Under the pieces are notes generated by a model. That model had not been told where the DNA came from. It worked only from the letters and a program-made list of their open reading frames with translations, and did not search any database. Both the position numbers and the translations under genes were made by a program. A DNA stretch of 64,000 bases from an uncultured Candidatus Melainabacteria bacterium (GTDB lineage Bacteria > Cyanobacteriota > Vampirovibrionia > Gastranaerophilales > Gastranaerophilaceae): contig CAKVDZ010000011.1 of the NCBI GenBank assembly GCA_934728585.1, positions 1-64,000 on the forward strand, given 5' to 3'. This document shows positions 8,790 through 17,435 of this stretch, piece after piece. Numbering within the stretch: the first letter of the stretch is position 1; each line of letters begins with the position of its first letter.

Positions 8790-9287
8790 ATGTCAGCAAT
8801 TATCGGAGGTATTTCACAAAATAGTGATTTACAGTCTATGATTTTTCAGATGTTTAATAAAATAAATAATGCAACTATAAATTCAGGTGAAAAGACTTCT
8901 GCGCTTGATACTACAAAAGCTATTAACACAGAGGATTTTGCAAGAAATTTAGAAAAACAATTGCAAGCTGAACAAGAAGCTCAAAAACCTAATAACAGCG
9001 GTTTAAAAGCAATTAAATTAGATAATCCAGCTACTTTTAATATAACAAATGCAGATGAAAGTTCAGCAGATTTTTACAAAGAAATCTTAAATTCAGTTAT
9101 GGAAACCTTAAAAGAGGCTGAAGAAAGTGCTTCAAATAAGGCTTCAAAAACTCCATCTGTAGAAAATGCAGGTTCAATTGCATCTGCTGATTTGGGCGAT
9201 TCTTTGAAAAATCTAGCGGGTGAATTTATTCAAAAACTTATTGACAATTACAAGGATAAAGGTAGTATTTTAGGCATAAATGTCTAA
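8790..9287 (+). CDS. Unknown soluble protein, 165 aa
   Basis: Start ATG 8790 follows a near-perfect ribosome site (AAAAAGGAGGT), while the in-frame ATG at 8757 has none. The protein lacks a signal peptide, membrane segment and cysteine. It is rich in Ser, Asn, Glu and Ala. A long helical, charged middle (residues 50-75) and a helical C-terminus (about 130-155) flank low-complexity linkers. The composition resembles secreted or flagellum-associated small proteins but no family is recognised. It is a single gene closed by a strong terminator, so it is clearly expressed on its own. Confidence 0.7.
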   Translation: MSAIIGGISQNSDLQSMIFQMFNKINNATINSGEKTSALDTTKAINTEDFARNLEKQLQAEQEAQKPNNSGLKAIKLDNPATFNITNADESSADFYKEILNSVMETLKEAEESASNKASKTPSVENAGSIASADLGDSLKNLAGEFIQKLIDNYKDKGSILGINV

Positions 9288-9305
9288 TTGAAATAAATTT
9301 AAGAT

Positions 9306-9341
9306 GGCGGTAATCTTATGAATAAGATTACCGCCTTTTTT
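9306..9341 (+). terminator. Intrinsic terminator
   Basis: A 13-bp stem (GGCGGTAATCTTA / TAAGATTACCGCC) with TGAA loop, followed by six T. Confidence 0.92.
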
Positions 9342-9374
9342 GTGCTAGAATGAAGAAAAATAGGAGATTTAATT

Positions 9375-10580
9375 ATGCATAATACAAAAAAAATTAATGA
9401 AGATTTAAGTTATTTAGGCGCAAGTGATAGAAGATTGGCACTTTTTGAGAATGTATATCCAATCGAAAAAGGCGTTTCTTACAACTCATATTTGCTAAAA
9501 GACGAAAAAACAGTTTTGCTTGATACTGTTGATAATTCAGTCTTGGAAAGATTTTTAGAAAATCTTGAATTTGAATTAGGTGACAGAAAACTTGATTATA
9601 TTATTATAAATCACATGGAGCCTGACCATGCAGGAACTTTGCAAGCTGTAGTTAACAAATACCCAGATGCAAAGATTGTTTCAAATGCAAAAGCAAGTGC
9701 TATGATGAAGCAATATTTTAGTTTTGATGTTGATTCAAGACTTGAGTTAGTAAAAGAGGGTGATGTTTTAGAAACAGGCAAGCATAAATTGACTTTTGTT
9801 ATGGCTCCAATGGTTCATTGGCCAGAAGCGATGGTGACTTATGATTTGACTGATAAAATTTTATTTTCAGCAGACGCATTCGGTACTTTTGGCGCACTAA
9901 ACGGTAACATTTATGCCGATGAGGTTAATTTTGAACGTGAATGGTTAGATGATGCAAGAAGATATTATACAAATATTGTTGGCAAATACGGTGCGCAAGT
10001 TCAAGCATTACTAAAAAAAGCTTCAGGGCTTGAAATTAATATGATTTGTCCATTACATGGTCCAATTTGGAGAGAAAATTTAGGTTGGTTTATCGACAAA
10101 TATCAAAAATGGTCTACTTACGAACCTGAAGAACAGTCAGTAGTTCTTCTTTATGGCTCAATTTATGGTCATACAGAAAATGCTGTTGAAATTATTGCGT
10201 CAAAACTTGCAGACAAAGGTATTAAAAAAGTCAAGGTTTATGATGTTTCAAAAACTCATTTCTCTGAAATTGTTGCCGAAGCATTTAGAAGTTCACACCT
10301 TGTAATTGCCTCTGCTACTTATAATTGCGGAATTTTCTCTAATATGGAAACAGTTCTGTCTGAATTAAAATCACATGGTTTGAAAAATAGAAAAGTTGCA
10401 GTTGCTGAAAATGGCTCTTGGGCGCCAATGGCAGGTGGTTTGATTACAAAATTCTTAGGCGAAATGAAAGATATGGAAATTGTTGAACCAATGCTTACTG
10501 TGAAAGCCTCTTTAAAAGAGGAGCAATTAGAAACAATTGATTTATTAGTAGAAAATTTAGTAAAAACAATGAATGTTTAA
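9375..10580 (+). CDS. Flavodiiron protein (class A)
   Basis: A 401-aa enzyme that reduces O2 to water or NO to N2O, protecting anaerobes. The N-terminal metallo-beta-lactamase domain holds the diiron ligands: HxExDH at His80-Glu82-Asp84-His85, then a His in MVHWPEA, an Asp in FSADAFG and a His in PLHGP. The C-terminal flavodoxin domain (from about 255) begins with the FMN loop GSIYGHTENA. The length is standard for class A, without the flavin-reductase fusion of cyanobacterial class C proteins or a fused rubredoxin. The flavoprotein gene that follows 10 bp later may pass electrons to it. Confidence 0.95.
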   Translation: MHNTKKINEDLSYLGASDRRLALFENVYPIEKGVSYNSYLLKDEKTVLLDTVDNSVLERFLENLEFELGDRKLDYIIINHMEPDHAGTLQAVVNKYPDAKIVSNAKASAMMKQYFSFDVDSRLELVKEGDVLETGKHKLTFVMAPMVHWPEAMVTYDLTDKILFSADAFGTFGALNGNIYADEVNFEREWLDDARRYYTNIVGKYGAQVQALLKKASGLEINMICPLHGPIWRENLGWFIDKYQKWSTYEPEEQSVVLLYGSIYGHTENAVEIIASKLADKGIKKVKVYDVSKTHFSEIVAEAFRSSHLVIASATYNCGIFSNMETVLSELKSHGLKNRKVAVAENGSWAPMAGGLITKFLGEMKDMEIVEPMLTVKASLKEEQLETIDLLVENLVKTMNV

Positions 10581-10590
10581 GGAGAAAATA

Positions 10591-11217
10591 GTGAAAGTTC
10601 TTTTAATAAATGGCAGTGCTAACGTTAGAGGTTGTACATATACTGCACTTGCGCAAATTGAACAAACTTTAAATTTAGAGGGTGTTGAAACAGAAATAAT
10701 TTCGCTTGGAAACAAACCTATAAGAGATTGTATGGGTTGTCAAACTTGCCGTAAAAATGGCGGAAAATGTATTTTTGAAGATGATATAATTAATGAAGTT
10801 GTTGAAAAAGCAAAAACTGCTGATGGCTTTGTTTTCGGCTCACCTGTTTATTATGCACACCCATCTGGACGCTTGTTATCTGCTATGGATAGAATGTTTT
10901 ATTCTGGAGGTTCTGCATTCAAATTTAAACCAGCAACAGCAATCGTTTCTGCACGCCGAGCTGGCACAACGGCAAGTATAGATGCTATTTCTAAACATTT
11001 TACTATAAACTGTATGCCAATTGTTTCTTCAAATTATTGGAATATGGTTCACGGAAATACCCCAGAAGAAGTTCTTCAAGACAAAGAGGGCTTACAAATT
11101 ATGCGAATTTTAGGCAAAAATATGGCTTGGTTGCTAAAATGTATTGAAGCTGGAAAAGCATCAGGGATTAATAGACCAGAACTTGAAGATAAAATTCATA
11201 CAAACTTTATAAGATAA
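10591..11217 (+). CDS. Iron-sulfur flavoprotein / NADPH-dependent FMN reductase family
   Basis: A 208-aa flavodoxin-like protein that binds FMN. GTG 10591 is chosen because AAGGAG (10579-10584) precedes it at good spacing; an ATG six codons upstream has no site. The N-terminus KVLLINGSANVRGCTY is the phosphate-binding strand-loop. Cysteines in CMGCQTCRKNGGKC (about residues 45-58) fit the compact Fe-S motif of iron-sulfur flavoproteins, and GSPVYYAHPSG is the flavin-binding loop. It follows the flavodiiron gene by 10 bp and is probably co-transcribed, consistent with a role in oxygen or redox stress. Confidence 0.85.
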   Translation: MKVLLINGSANVRGCTYTALAQIEQTLNLEGVETEIISLGNKPIRDCMGCQTCRKNGGKCIFEDDIINEVVEKAKTADGFVFGSPVYYAHPSGRLLSAMDRMFYSGGSAFKFKPATAIVSARRAGTTASIDAISKHFTINCMPIVSSNYWNMVHGNTPEEVLQDKEGLQIMRILGKNMAWLLKCIEAGKASGINRPELEDKIHTNFIR

Positions 11218-11238
11218 AATTTGTATTATATTCAAAAA

Positions 11239-11272
11239 ATGGCGGAATTTGTTTTCAAACAAATTCCGCCAT
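11239..11272 (+). terminator. Hairpin, probable terminator
   Basis: A 14-bp stem (ATGGCGGAATTTGT and its complement) closes the two-gene flavoprotein operon. The following ATAAAATTT tract is weak for the + strand. Confidence 0.65.
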
Positions 11273-11310
11273 AAAATTTGAAATTTAGTGTTAGCGATAC
11301 TTTTGACTGC

Positions 11311-11338
11311 TTGCAAAAAAATTTTGTGATGATATAAT
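11311..11338 (+). promoter_or_regulatory. Predicted promoter of the nucleoside phosphorylase gene
   Basis: TTGCAA (11311-11316), 16-bp spacer, TATAAT (11333-11338). The start codon is 45 bp downstream. Confidence 0.55.
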
Positions 11339-11382
11339 TAACTCCATAAGTGTTTATTACATAAAATAAGAAGGTGTTTATT

Positions 11383-12156
11383 ATGCAAGAATTAGAAAAA
11401 CAATTTCACATTCACTGTGTTGAGGGTGATGTAGGTCGTTACGTAATTTTACCAGGTGACCCTGGAAGATGCGAATCAATCGCAGCCTTGTTTGATGATG
11501 CTCATCATGTAGCTCAAAACAGAGAATACAATATTTACACAGGTACATTATTGGGCGAAAAAGTTAGTGTTTGCTCAACTGGTATCGGTGGTCCATCAGC
11601 TTCTATTGCGATGGAAGAATTACACAATATTGGTGCTGATACTTTCATTAGAACTGGTACTTGTGGTGGTATTGATTTAAACGTACAATCAGGCGATATC
11701 GTTGTTGCGACTGGTGCAATCAGATTTGAACATACTTCTATGGAATATGCTCCAATTGAATACCCAGCAGTTGCAAACTTGGATATTACAGTTGCTTTAA
11801 GACAAGCTGCTTTGGCTATGGGTAAAACAACTCACACAGGTGTTGTTCAATGTAAAGACGCATTCTACGGTCAACACAGCCCTGCTAAAATGCCTGTTTC
11901 TTATGAATTATTACAAAAATGGGAAGCTTGGAAACGTTTAGGCGTTAAAGCTTCTGAAATGGAATCAGCAGCATTATTTGTTGTAGCAGATGCTTTGAAA
12001 TGCCGTTGTGGTTCTTGCTTCCACGTAATCTGGAACCAAGAAAGAGAAGCAGCTGGTTTAGACCAAAAAATGAGCGAAGATACATCTTCAGCAGTAAGAG
12101 TTGCAGTTGATGCATTGAAACTTATCATTGAACAAGATAGAGCAGCTAAAAAATAG
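11383..12156 (+). CDS. udp: Uridine phosphorylase-type nucleoside phosphorylase
   Basis: A 257-aa enzyme of the PNP/UDP family 1, cleaving nucleosides with phosphate to base and ribose-1-phosphate. Signatures include the phosphate loop GDPGRCE near residue 26, STGIGGPSA near 65-75, RTGTCGGID near 90 and the ribose-contacting MESAALF near 190. ATG 11383 follows AGAAGGTG, and a GTG three codons earlier is less likely. The overall pattern favours uridine phosphorylase over purine phosphorylase, but substrate choice is inferred. The gene is transcribed alone between its promoter and a strong terminator. Confidence 0.88.
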   Translation: MQELEKQFHIHCVEGDVGRYVILPGDPGRCESIAALFDDAHHVAQNREYNIYTGTLLGEKVSVCSTGIGGPSASIAMEELHNIGADTFIRTGTCGGIDLNVQSGDIVVATGAIRFEHTSMEYAPIEYPAVANLDITVALRQAALAMGKTTHTGVVQCKDAFYGQHSPAKMPVSYELLQKWEAWKRLGVKASEMESAALFVVADALKCRCGSCFHVIWNQEREAAGLDQKMSEDTSSAVRVAVDALKLIIEQDRAAKK

Positions 12157-12178
12157 TTAGCTTTAAATGATATTTAGT

Positions 12179-12216
12179 AAGGCGCCACGACTAAAGTCGT
12201 GGCGCCTTATTTTTTT
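12179..12216 (+). terminator. Intrinsic terminator, probably bidirectional
   Basis: A 14-bp stem (AAGGCGCCACGACT and complement, 2-nt loop) followed by ATTTTTTT. The convergent aldolase gene ends at 12215, within the T-tract. Confidence 0.9.
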
Positions 12217-13129
12217 ATTTTTCAAATTTATCAAACCAAATATCTTCTACACTGTATGATTTATTAATCAATTCAGCAGTTTTTCGTGGATGTTGGTTTT
12301 TTAATCCACTCAAAAGTGATGTTAAGCCGTAGCCCCATTTGCCGTTTTGAATTTCAGAGTGGTGTTGTTCAATAAATTTCAAATAATGTAGTGGTGTGTA
12401 TTTTGAATTTTGATGCGATAAATACCCTAAAATAAGTTCAATTGGCAAAATTCCAGCACATCTTCCAACACCAAGAACTGATGCGTCAACTGAGTAAAAA
12501 CATAATTCAATTGCCTTTATTGAGTTTGCAAAGGCTAATTGTAAATTATTGTGTGAGTGAAAACTTATGTTTTCAAAATCCAAGTTTTTTAAAATTGTAT
12601 AATATTTTTCCACGTCGTCTGGCATGAAAGAACCGAAACTGTCTGCAAAGCATACAGAATCTAAGATTTTTTTATTTTGCCAGTTTGATAATTTTTCAAA
12701 ATCGTTTTCAGAAAGATTTGAAATCGCCATTAAGTTTAGACAAACATCGTAATCTTTTTCTTTCATTTCTTCACACAAAACGATGGCTTCGTCTAGTGTT
12801 TTGGCGTAAGTTGCAATTCTAACCAAAGAAATTGGTGTAAGCTCTTTTTTACATTGACAAAAATCTTCCGCATAAGATTTTCCAACGTCCATCATCAAAG
12901 ATATTTTGCAGTCTTCGTTTATGTTAATTAAATTTTTTATAAAATTATCCTCGCAGTGGGCGAAATTACCCCATTGAGTGTTTTGCTCTCTGTATCTATA
13001 GCCAATTTCAAAGTAATCAATATTTGATATTACAGCTGTGTCATAAAGCGATTGAACAAATTTTTCGCTAAAATTCCAACCGTTAATATGTCCGCCATCT
13101 CGAATTGTGCAATCAATAATTTTAGTCAT
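12215..13129 (-). CDS. DRE-TIM metallolyase (HMG-CoA lyase-like aldolase)
   Basis: A 304-aa TIM-barrel protein. The start IDCTIRDGGH (residues 5-14) is a variant of the DTTLRDG metal-site strand, and FHSHNN near residue 195 supplies the HxH metal ligands, followed by the glycine-rich VLGVGRCAG. Family members include 4-hydroxy-2-oxovalerate aldolase, HMG-CoA lyase and homocitrate synthase, and sequence alone does not choose among them. The size fits a minimal catalytic domain without a regulatory tail. The start overlaps the end of the LdpA-like gene by 8 bp, so the two are translationally coupled. Confidence 0.8.
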   Translation of the reverse strand: MTKIIDCTIRDGGHINGWNFSEKFVQSLYDTAVISNIDYFEIGYRYREQNTQWGNFAHCEDNFIKNLININEDCKISLMMDVGKSYAEDFCQCKKELTPISLVRIATYAKTLDEAIVLCEEMKEKDYDVCLNLMAISNLSENDFEKLSNWQNKKILDSVCFADSFGSFMPDDVEKYYTILKNLDFENISFHSHNNLQLAFANSIKAIELCFYSVDASVLGVGRCAGILPIELILGYLSHQNSKYTPLHYLKFIEQHHSEIQNGKWGYGLTSLLSGLKNQHPRKTAELINKSYSVEDIWFDKFEK

Positions 13130-14120
13130 TTAAGTACCTCATTGATGTGTCTACGAGATTTTTTGCGATTTTTAAAGCTTCGTTAAAAATGACTTCATTT
13201 TCAAAAAAATCATCTCTATTTACGTATTTTTTAACTATTTTCCTTGCGTAAGAACCAATGGCAACGCCATTTATGTCGATGTTACATAGTTTAGCAAGTT
13301 CTGTTGACTTAGAATTTGTTCCGCCCGACAGAATTATGTATGCTGGCAGGTTTTCGTTTTGAAAAATTTCAGCCATAGCAACTGTTTGTAAGGTTGTTTT
13401 GTAATCATCGTTGCAACCTGACATTGGACAGCCATCTGCTTGAATAATTGTTGTGTAAGGCTTTCTGATATCTAGCATTCGTTTTACACGAGAAACAAGT
13501 TTTTCGTTTCCTGTTTTAAATCTGTCTACACAAATGCTTAAAATTCCGTCAAAAAGTTCGTTTATTGTTTGCCATTTTTCGTCAATTTCTTCCTCGTTGT
13601 CACCAATTGTATGAAGTTCAATGCAATCAATTTCTTTTTCTATTATTGGTGGCAAAATCTCTTTTAAATCTACATCTTCACTAATTGTTTTTATACAATT
13701 TTGAGGACAAATTTTTACACAAGTTCCGCAACCAATGCACCTTTTTTTGTTTATATTTTGGTTTTCATCGATTGCATCTTGTGGGCAAATGTCAGAACAT
13801 TTTTTGCAATTTATACAATTTTCTTTATCAATATGAGCTTTGCTTACGTGTGGATCTCCTTTAATTCCGACACTACAGCATAAATAGCGCTCATTTTTAA
13901 TTCTAGCGCGCTCTAATCCTTTTTTTGCAGACTCTATAACCTCCAAATTTGCACTCAAATCAAAAAAGTTGCAACCAGCCTTTGAGTATAGATATACTAA
14001 CTTTTCGACTTCGGTTGCGTCTTCATTTCCTGCGCCACAAACCAGTTTAAAGCATTTTTTATTTTTAATGATATCTTCTAACATTCTTAGTTCCGCTTGT
14101 TTTGAAAAGCTTATTTGCAA
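13122..14120 (-). CDS. LdpA-like double [4Fe-4S] protein
   Basis: A 332-aa protein whose whole length fits cyanobacterial LdpA, a redox-sensing iron-sulfur protein that feeds light and redox state to the circadian clock. Matching parts are KLVCGAGNEDA near the start, SKAGCNFFDLSAN, a pair of CxxCxxCxxxCP clusters at about 108-150, IIQADGCPMSGC, ILSGGTNS and a C-terminal GVAIGSYARKIV. All eight cluster cysteines are present. No clock genes are in the window, and relatives of this organism lack photosynthesis. It is first in an operon with the aldolase. The homology call comes from remembered motifs, so a profile search would settle it. Confidence 0.75.
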   Translation of the reverse strand: MQISFSKQAELRMLEDIIKNKKCFKLVCGAGNEDATEVEKLVYLYSKAGCNFFDLSANLEVIESAKKGLERARIKNERYLCCSVGIKGDPHVSKAHIDKENCINCKKCSDICPQDAIDENQNINKKRCIGCGTCVKICPQNCIKTISEDVDLKEILPPIIEKEIDCIELHTIGDNEEEIDEKWQTINELFDGILSICVDRFKTGNEKLVSRVKRMLDIRKPYTTIIQADGCPMSGCNDDYKTTLQTVAMAEIFQNENLPAYIILSGGTNSKSTELAKLCNIDINGVAIGSYARKIVKKYVNRDDFFENEVIFNEALKIAKNLVDTSMRYLND

Positions 14121-14195
14121 TAAATGTTCATTTAAAAAAATGATAACATGAATATTATTTTATTGTAAGATAGGTAAATAGAGAAAGGATTTTTT

Positions 14196-14753
14196 ATGCC
14201 ATTTGAATTTGAAAAACAAAAAATTGAAGATGTAATTTTGGTAAAACCAAAAGTTTTTGGTGACAATCGAGGTTTTTTTATGGAAACATACAAAAAATCA
14301 GAATTTTTTGCAAATGGCATTACAGAAGAATTTGTTCAGGATAATCACTCAAAATCTTCAGCTCGTGTTCTTAGAGGGTTGCACTATCAAGCAAAACCTT
14401 ATGGTCAAGCAAAACTTGTAAGATGTTCAAAAGGTAGAATTTACGACGTTGCTGTTGATATTAGAAAAAATTCAAAAACTTATGGTCAATATGTAAAAGT
14501 TGAACTTTCAGAAGAAAATAAACACATGTTGTTCATTCCAAATGGTTTTGCGCATGGTTTTGTAGCTTTGACTGATGAAGTTGAATTGCTTTATAAAACT
14601 GGCGGTGAATATGCTCCTAGTGCAGATAGAGGCATTCTATGGAATGATGAAGATATAAATATTGATTGGGAGATTGATTTTGAACCAATTTTGAGCGAAA
14701 AAGATAAAGTTCAACCAAAGCTTAAAGATATAAATAAAGAGGAATTAATTTAA
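14196..14753 (+). CDS. rfbC: dTDP-4-dehydrorhamnose 3,5-epimerase
   Basis: A 185-aa cupin-fold enzyme converting dTDP-4-dehydro-6-deoxyglucose to the L-rhamnose configuration. Diagnostic sequences are PKVFGDNRGFFMETY, the catalytic histidine region VLRGLHYQ (near 65-72) and PNGFAHGFVAL. Ribosome site AGAAAGGA precedes ATG 14196. The stop codon shares its last base with the rfbB start, so the pair is coupled. rfbA and rfbD are not in the window and must be elsewhere if dTDP-rhamnose is made. Confidence 0.93.
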   Translation: MPFEFEKQKIEDVILVKPKVFGDNRGFFMETYKKSEFFANGITEEFVQDNHSKSSARVLRGLHYQAKPYGQAKLVRCSKGRIYDVAVDIRKNSKTYGQYVKVELSEENKHMLFIPNGFAHGFVALTDEVELLYKTGGEYAPSADRGILWNDEDINIDWEIDFEPILSEKDKVQPKLKDINKEELI

Positions 14754-15736
14754 TGAAAACAATGTTAGTAACAGGCGGTGCAGGTTTTATTGGTAGCTGT
14801 TTTGTACGCCATATTTTAAAAAAACACCCAGATTACAAAGTTATAAACCTTGACGCACTTACTTATTGTGGTAATTTGGAGAACTTAGATGACGTCAAAG
14901 ATAATCCAAATTATAAATTTGTACACGGCAATATTTGCGATAGAGATTTAGTTAGAGAATTGGTTAAAGAATGCGATTATGTTGTAAACTTTGCCGCTGA
15001 ATCACACGTGGATAATTCAATCAAACACCCTGAAATCTTTGTCGAAACAAACGTTCAAGGTACATTAAATTTACTTCAAGCTTGTAAAGAATTGGGTATT
15101 GAAAGATATTTGCAGGTTGGAACAGATGAAGTTTACGGCTCTTTAGGAAAAACAGGTTATTTCTATGAAACAACTCCAATTCAGCCAAATTCTCCATATT
15201 CAGCTTCAAAAGCAAGTGCAGATTTGCTTGTAAGGGCATATTATGAAACTTATGGACTTCCTGTTTTAAACACAAGATGTTCAAATAATTATGGACCATA
15301 CCAATACCCAGAAAAACTTATTCCGTTCTTTATTTCGAAATTGTTAAAGAATGAAAAAGTTCCTGTATATGGCGATGGTTTGAATGTTCGCGACTGGTTA
15401 TATGTTTATGACCACTGCGAAGCAATTGACGTTGTTTTACACAAAGGTAAAATTGGTGAAGTCTACAATATTGGCGGACATAACGAAAAAACTAACATGG
15501 AAATTACGCGTCTTATTCTAAATGAAATGGGAAAAGACGAAAGTTCAATAGAATATGTTGCAGATAGACTAGGTCACGACAGACGCTATGCAATTGCAAA
15601 CGATAAAATAACTTCAGAACTTGGTTGGAAGCCGTCAATAACTTTTGAAGAAGGTATAAAACTAACAATTGACTGGTATCTAAACCATCAAGATTGGATA
15701 AAACACATTGAAGAAAAGAGAACAGTAAAACAATAA
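14753..15736 (+). CDS. rfbB: dTDP-glucose 4,6-dehydratase
   Basis: A 327-aa extended short-chain dehydrogenase that dehydrates dTDP-glucose using bound NAD+. Visible are the NAD loop TGGAGFIGS at 7-15, the substrate loop TDEVYGSLG near 123-131, the catalytic YSASK near residue 150 and the RCSNNYGPYQYPEKLIP block typical of RfbB rather than other epimerases. It overlaps rfbC by one base. Together they supply the keto-deoxy sugar intermediates for surface polysaccharide. Confidence 0.94.
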   Translation: MKTMLVTGGAGFIGSCFVRHILKKHPDYKVINLDALTYCGNLENLDDVKDNPNYKFVHGNICDRDLVRELVKECDYVVNFAAESHVDNSIKHPEIFVETNVQGTLNLLQACKELGIERYLQVGTDEVYGSLGKTGYFYETTPIQPNSPYSASKASADLLVRAYYETYGLPVLNTRCSNNYGPYQYPEKLIPFFISKLLKNEKVPVYGDGLNVRDWLYVYDHCEAIDVVLHKGKIGEVYNIGGHNEKTNMEITRLILNEMGKDESSIEYVADRLGHDRRYAIANDKITSELGWKPSITFEEGIKLTIDWYLNHQDWIKHIEEKRTVKQ

Positions 15737-15739
15737 CGG

Positions 15740-15967
15740 TTATTTAACTATATTGCCGTTTTCGTCAAAGTGTATTTTTTTTATAACTTTTGTCATTTCA
15801 AAATCACCGTAGTTTTCTAGGTGTTTAATCTTTTTTGTTGTTTCTTCGTACAAAACTATTTTTCCGTTTTTGTACAAAGTTGTAGCTGTTATATCTCCAA
15901 CTTTTTCAACTTCCATGTGATAGGTATTATCTAAGTAGCCTTGTCCCTGTAATTCTAAATCTTTCAT
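15740..15967 (-). CDS. Small unknown protein, 75 aa
   Basis: ATG 15967 is preceded by AAAAAGG about 12 bases upstream. A TTG at 16000 in the same frame would add 11 residues but would sit almost at the transcription start. The protein is acidic/basic mixed, with a beta-hairpin-like pattern (DITATTLYKNGKIVLYEETT) and no membrane segment. It resembles small MORN-like or DUF-type beta proteins, but no family can be named. A TATAAT box and palindrome directly upstream support expression. It is convergent with rfbB, leaving 3 bp between them. Confidence 0.65.
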   Translation of the reverse strand: MKDLELQGQGYLDNTYHMEVEKVGDITATTLYKNGKIVLYEETTKKIKHLENYGDFEMTKVIKKIHFDENGNIVK

Positions 15968-16008
15968 CTCGTGTGTGTACCTTTTTCTAACCAATTCCAA
16001 ACTACTCT

Positions 16009-16033
16009 ATTATATTACTACTTTTGTAGTAAT
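16009..16033 (-). promoter_or_regulatory. -10 box with adjoining 20-bp palindrome
   Basis: On the minus strand TATAAT lies at 16014-16009. Immediately upstream is the perfect palindrome ATTACTAC-TTTT-GTAGTAAT (16014-16033). A site between -10 and -35 is a typical repressor position for the 75-aa gene. It is also 34 bp beyond the miaB stop, so it could instead act as a hairpin for miaB. Confidence 0.5.
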
Positions 16034-16066
16034 ATTGCAAGTCTTATTAATTTTTGTTTACAATTG

Positions 16067-17392
16067 CTACTTGTTAATCAATTCTCCGTTGATATACCAA
16101 GTTTTTGCACCTGTAATTTTTGCTTTTACAAATTCCCCTGTAAGGTCTTTGTCGTATGGAATATGGACAATTTTGTTATTACGAGTTCTACCTGTAATAA
16201 TATTTTTGCCTTTATGGTTTTCAAAATTTTCGATTAGAACATCAAGTTCTCTGCCAACAAATTTTTTGTTAGATTTTAAACAGCAGTCTTTGTTTGTATC
16301 ATTTAGGCGTTTTAGACGTTCTGTTTTGATGTCTTCTGGAATAAATTTATCTACCCATTTTGCTGCGACTGTTTTTTCACGAGGTGAATAAGCAGCTGTA
16401 TTTGAGTAATCAAGGTTCAATTCTTCCATCGCAGTTAATGTTTCTAGGAACTGTTCTTCTGTTTCTCCAGGGAAACCTGCGATAAAGTCGCTTGTGATTG
16501 TTACATCTGGAACCATGTTGCGAACTTTTTGTGCAATTTTTGCATATTCTTCTCTGTTGTAGCGTCTGTTCATTTTCTTTAGAACTTCGCTAGAACCTGA
16601 TTGCATTGGAATATGGAAATATTCACAAACTTTGTCTAATTTTACGACTGTTTCAATTAGATTGTCTGTGATATCAGTTGGGTATGAAGTTACAAATCTA
16701 ATCCAGAATTCGCCATCAAGTGCGTTTAATTCTGTTAACAAGTCTGCAAGTCTGTATTCACGATCTTGAAAATCTTTGCCGTAGCTATCAACATTTTGAC
16801 CCAACAATGTAATTTCTTTAAATCCTTGTGCTAGAGCATCTTTTGCTTCTTTAATAATTGTTTCAGGAAGTCTTGAGCGTTCTCTGCCACGAGTGTATGG
16901 CACAATACAGTATGTGCAGAAGTTGTTGCAACCCTCTGTAATTGGAATCCAAGCATTTACGCTTTTTACACGTTTGATTTCAATATCTTTTTCGCCATAA
17001 GGTGTTTCAGGACATTCGCAAACGCGTGTTTCACCATTTTCAATACGTTTGATTAAGTCTGGCAATTGGTAAACATTGTGTGTGCCGATTACTAAATCAA
17101 CGTATGGAGCACGTTTGAAAACTTCTTTTTGTTTTTGTTGAGCAACACAACCGCAAAGTGCAATTTTAATGTCTTTGCCCTCTTTTTTCCATTTGCCCCA
17201 AGTGCCTAATTCACTAAAAGCCTTGTCTTCACTAAGTTGGCGAATAGAACAAGTGTTAATCATCAACAAATCAGCCTCTTTTGGCTCTTTTGTTTCATTA
17301 TAACCAAGGTATGATAACATACCTAACATTCTTTCTGTATCTGATTTATTCATTTGACACCCCATGGTGTCGATAAAAACTTTCTTATCCAT
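16067..17392 (-). CDS. miaB: tRNA-2-methylthio-N6-dimethylallyladenosine synthase
   Basis: A 441-aa radical-SAM methylthiotransferase that modifies i6A37 in tRNAs reading UNN codons. The N-terminal UPF0004 domain (MGCQMN, Cys at 11; NTCSIRQ; CGCVAQ) holds one cluster. The radical-SAM motif is GCNNFCTYCIVP (about 155-166) and the C-terminal TRAM domain ends the protein. MGCQMNxxD and the CSIR motif favour MiaB over RimO, which is encoded separately at 34989-36296. No strong ribosome site is seen. The promoter region is shared back-to-back with a small + strand gene. Confidence 0.95.
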   Translation of the reverse strand: MDKKVFIDTMGCQMNKSDTERMLGMLSYLGYNETKEPKEADLLMINTCSIRQLSEDKAFSELGTWGKWKKEGKDIKIALCGCVAQQKQKEVFKRAPYVDLVIGTHNVYQLPDLIKRIENGETRVCECPETPYGEKDIEIKRVKSVNAWIPITEGCNNFCTYCIVPYTRGRERSRLPETIIKEAKDALAQGFKEITLLGQNVDSYGKDFQDREYRLADLLTELNALDGEFWIRFVTSYPTDITDNLIETVVKLDKVCEYFHIPMQSGSSEVLKKMNRRYNREEYAKIAQKVRNMVPDVTITSDFIAGFPGETEEQFLETLTAMEELNLDYSNTAAYSPREKTVAAKWVDKFIPEDIKTERLKRLNDTNKDCCLKSNKKFVGRELDVLIENFENHKGKNIITGRTRNNKIVHIPYDKDLTGEFVKAKITGAKTWYINGELINK

Positions 17393-17423
17393 ACTAAAAT
17401 TCTACCATAAACTTAACTTGTAG

Positions 17424-17429
17424 TATAAT
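17424..17429 (+). promoter_or_regulatory. -10 box for the 47-aa gene, overlapping a minus-strand -10
   Basis: TATAAT (17424-17429) lies seven bases before ATG 17436, so the mRNA would be nearly leaderless. The opposite strand reads TATACT at almost the same place and could drive miaB. No convincing -35 box is seen. Confidence 0.4.
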
Positions 17430-17435
17430 AAATTT

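Noticed and set aside
9375..11217. Rubredoxin gene next to the flavodiiron protein
   Set aside because: The second gene is a flavodoxin-like protein and has no rubredoxin CxxCG pairs.
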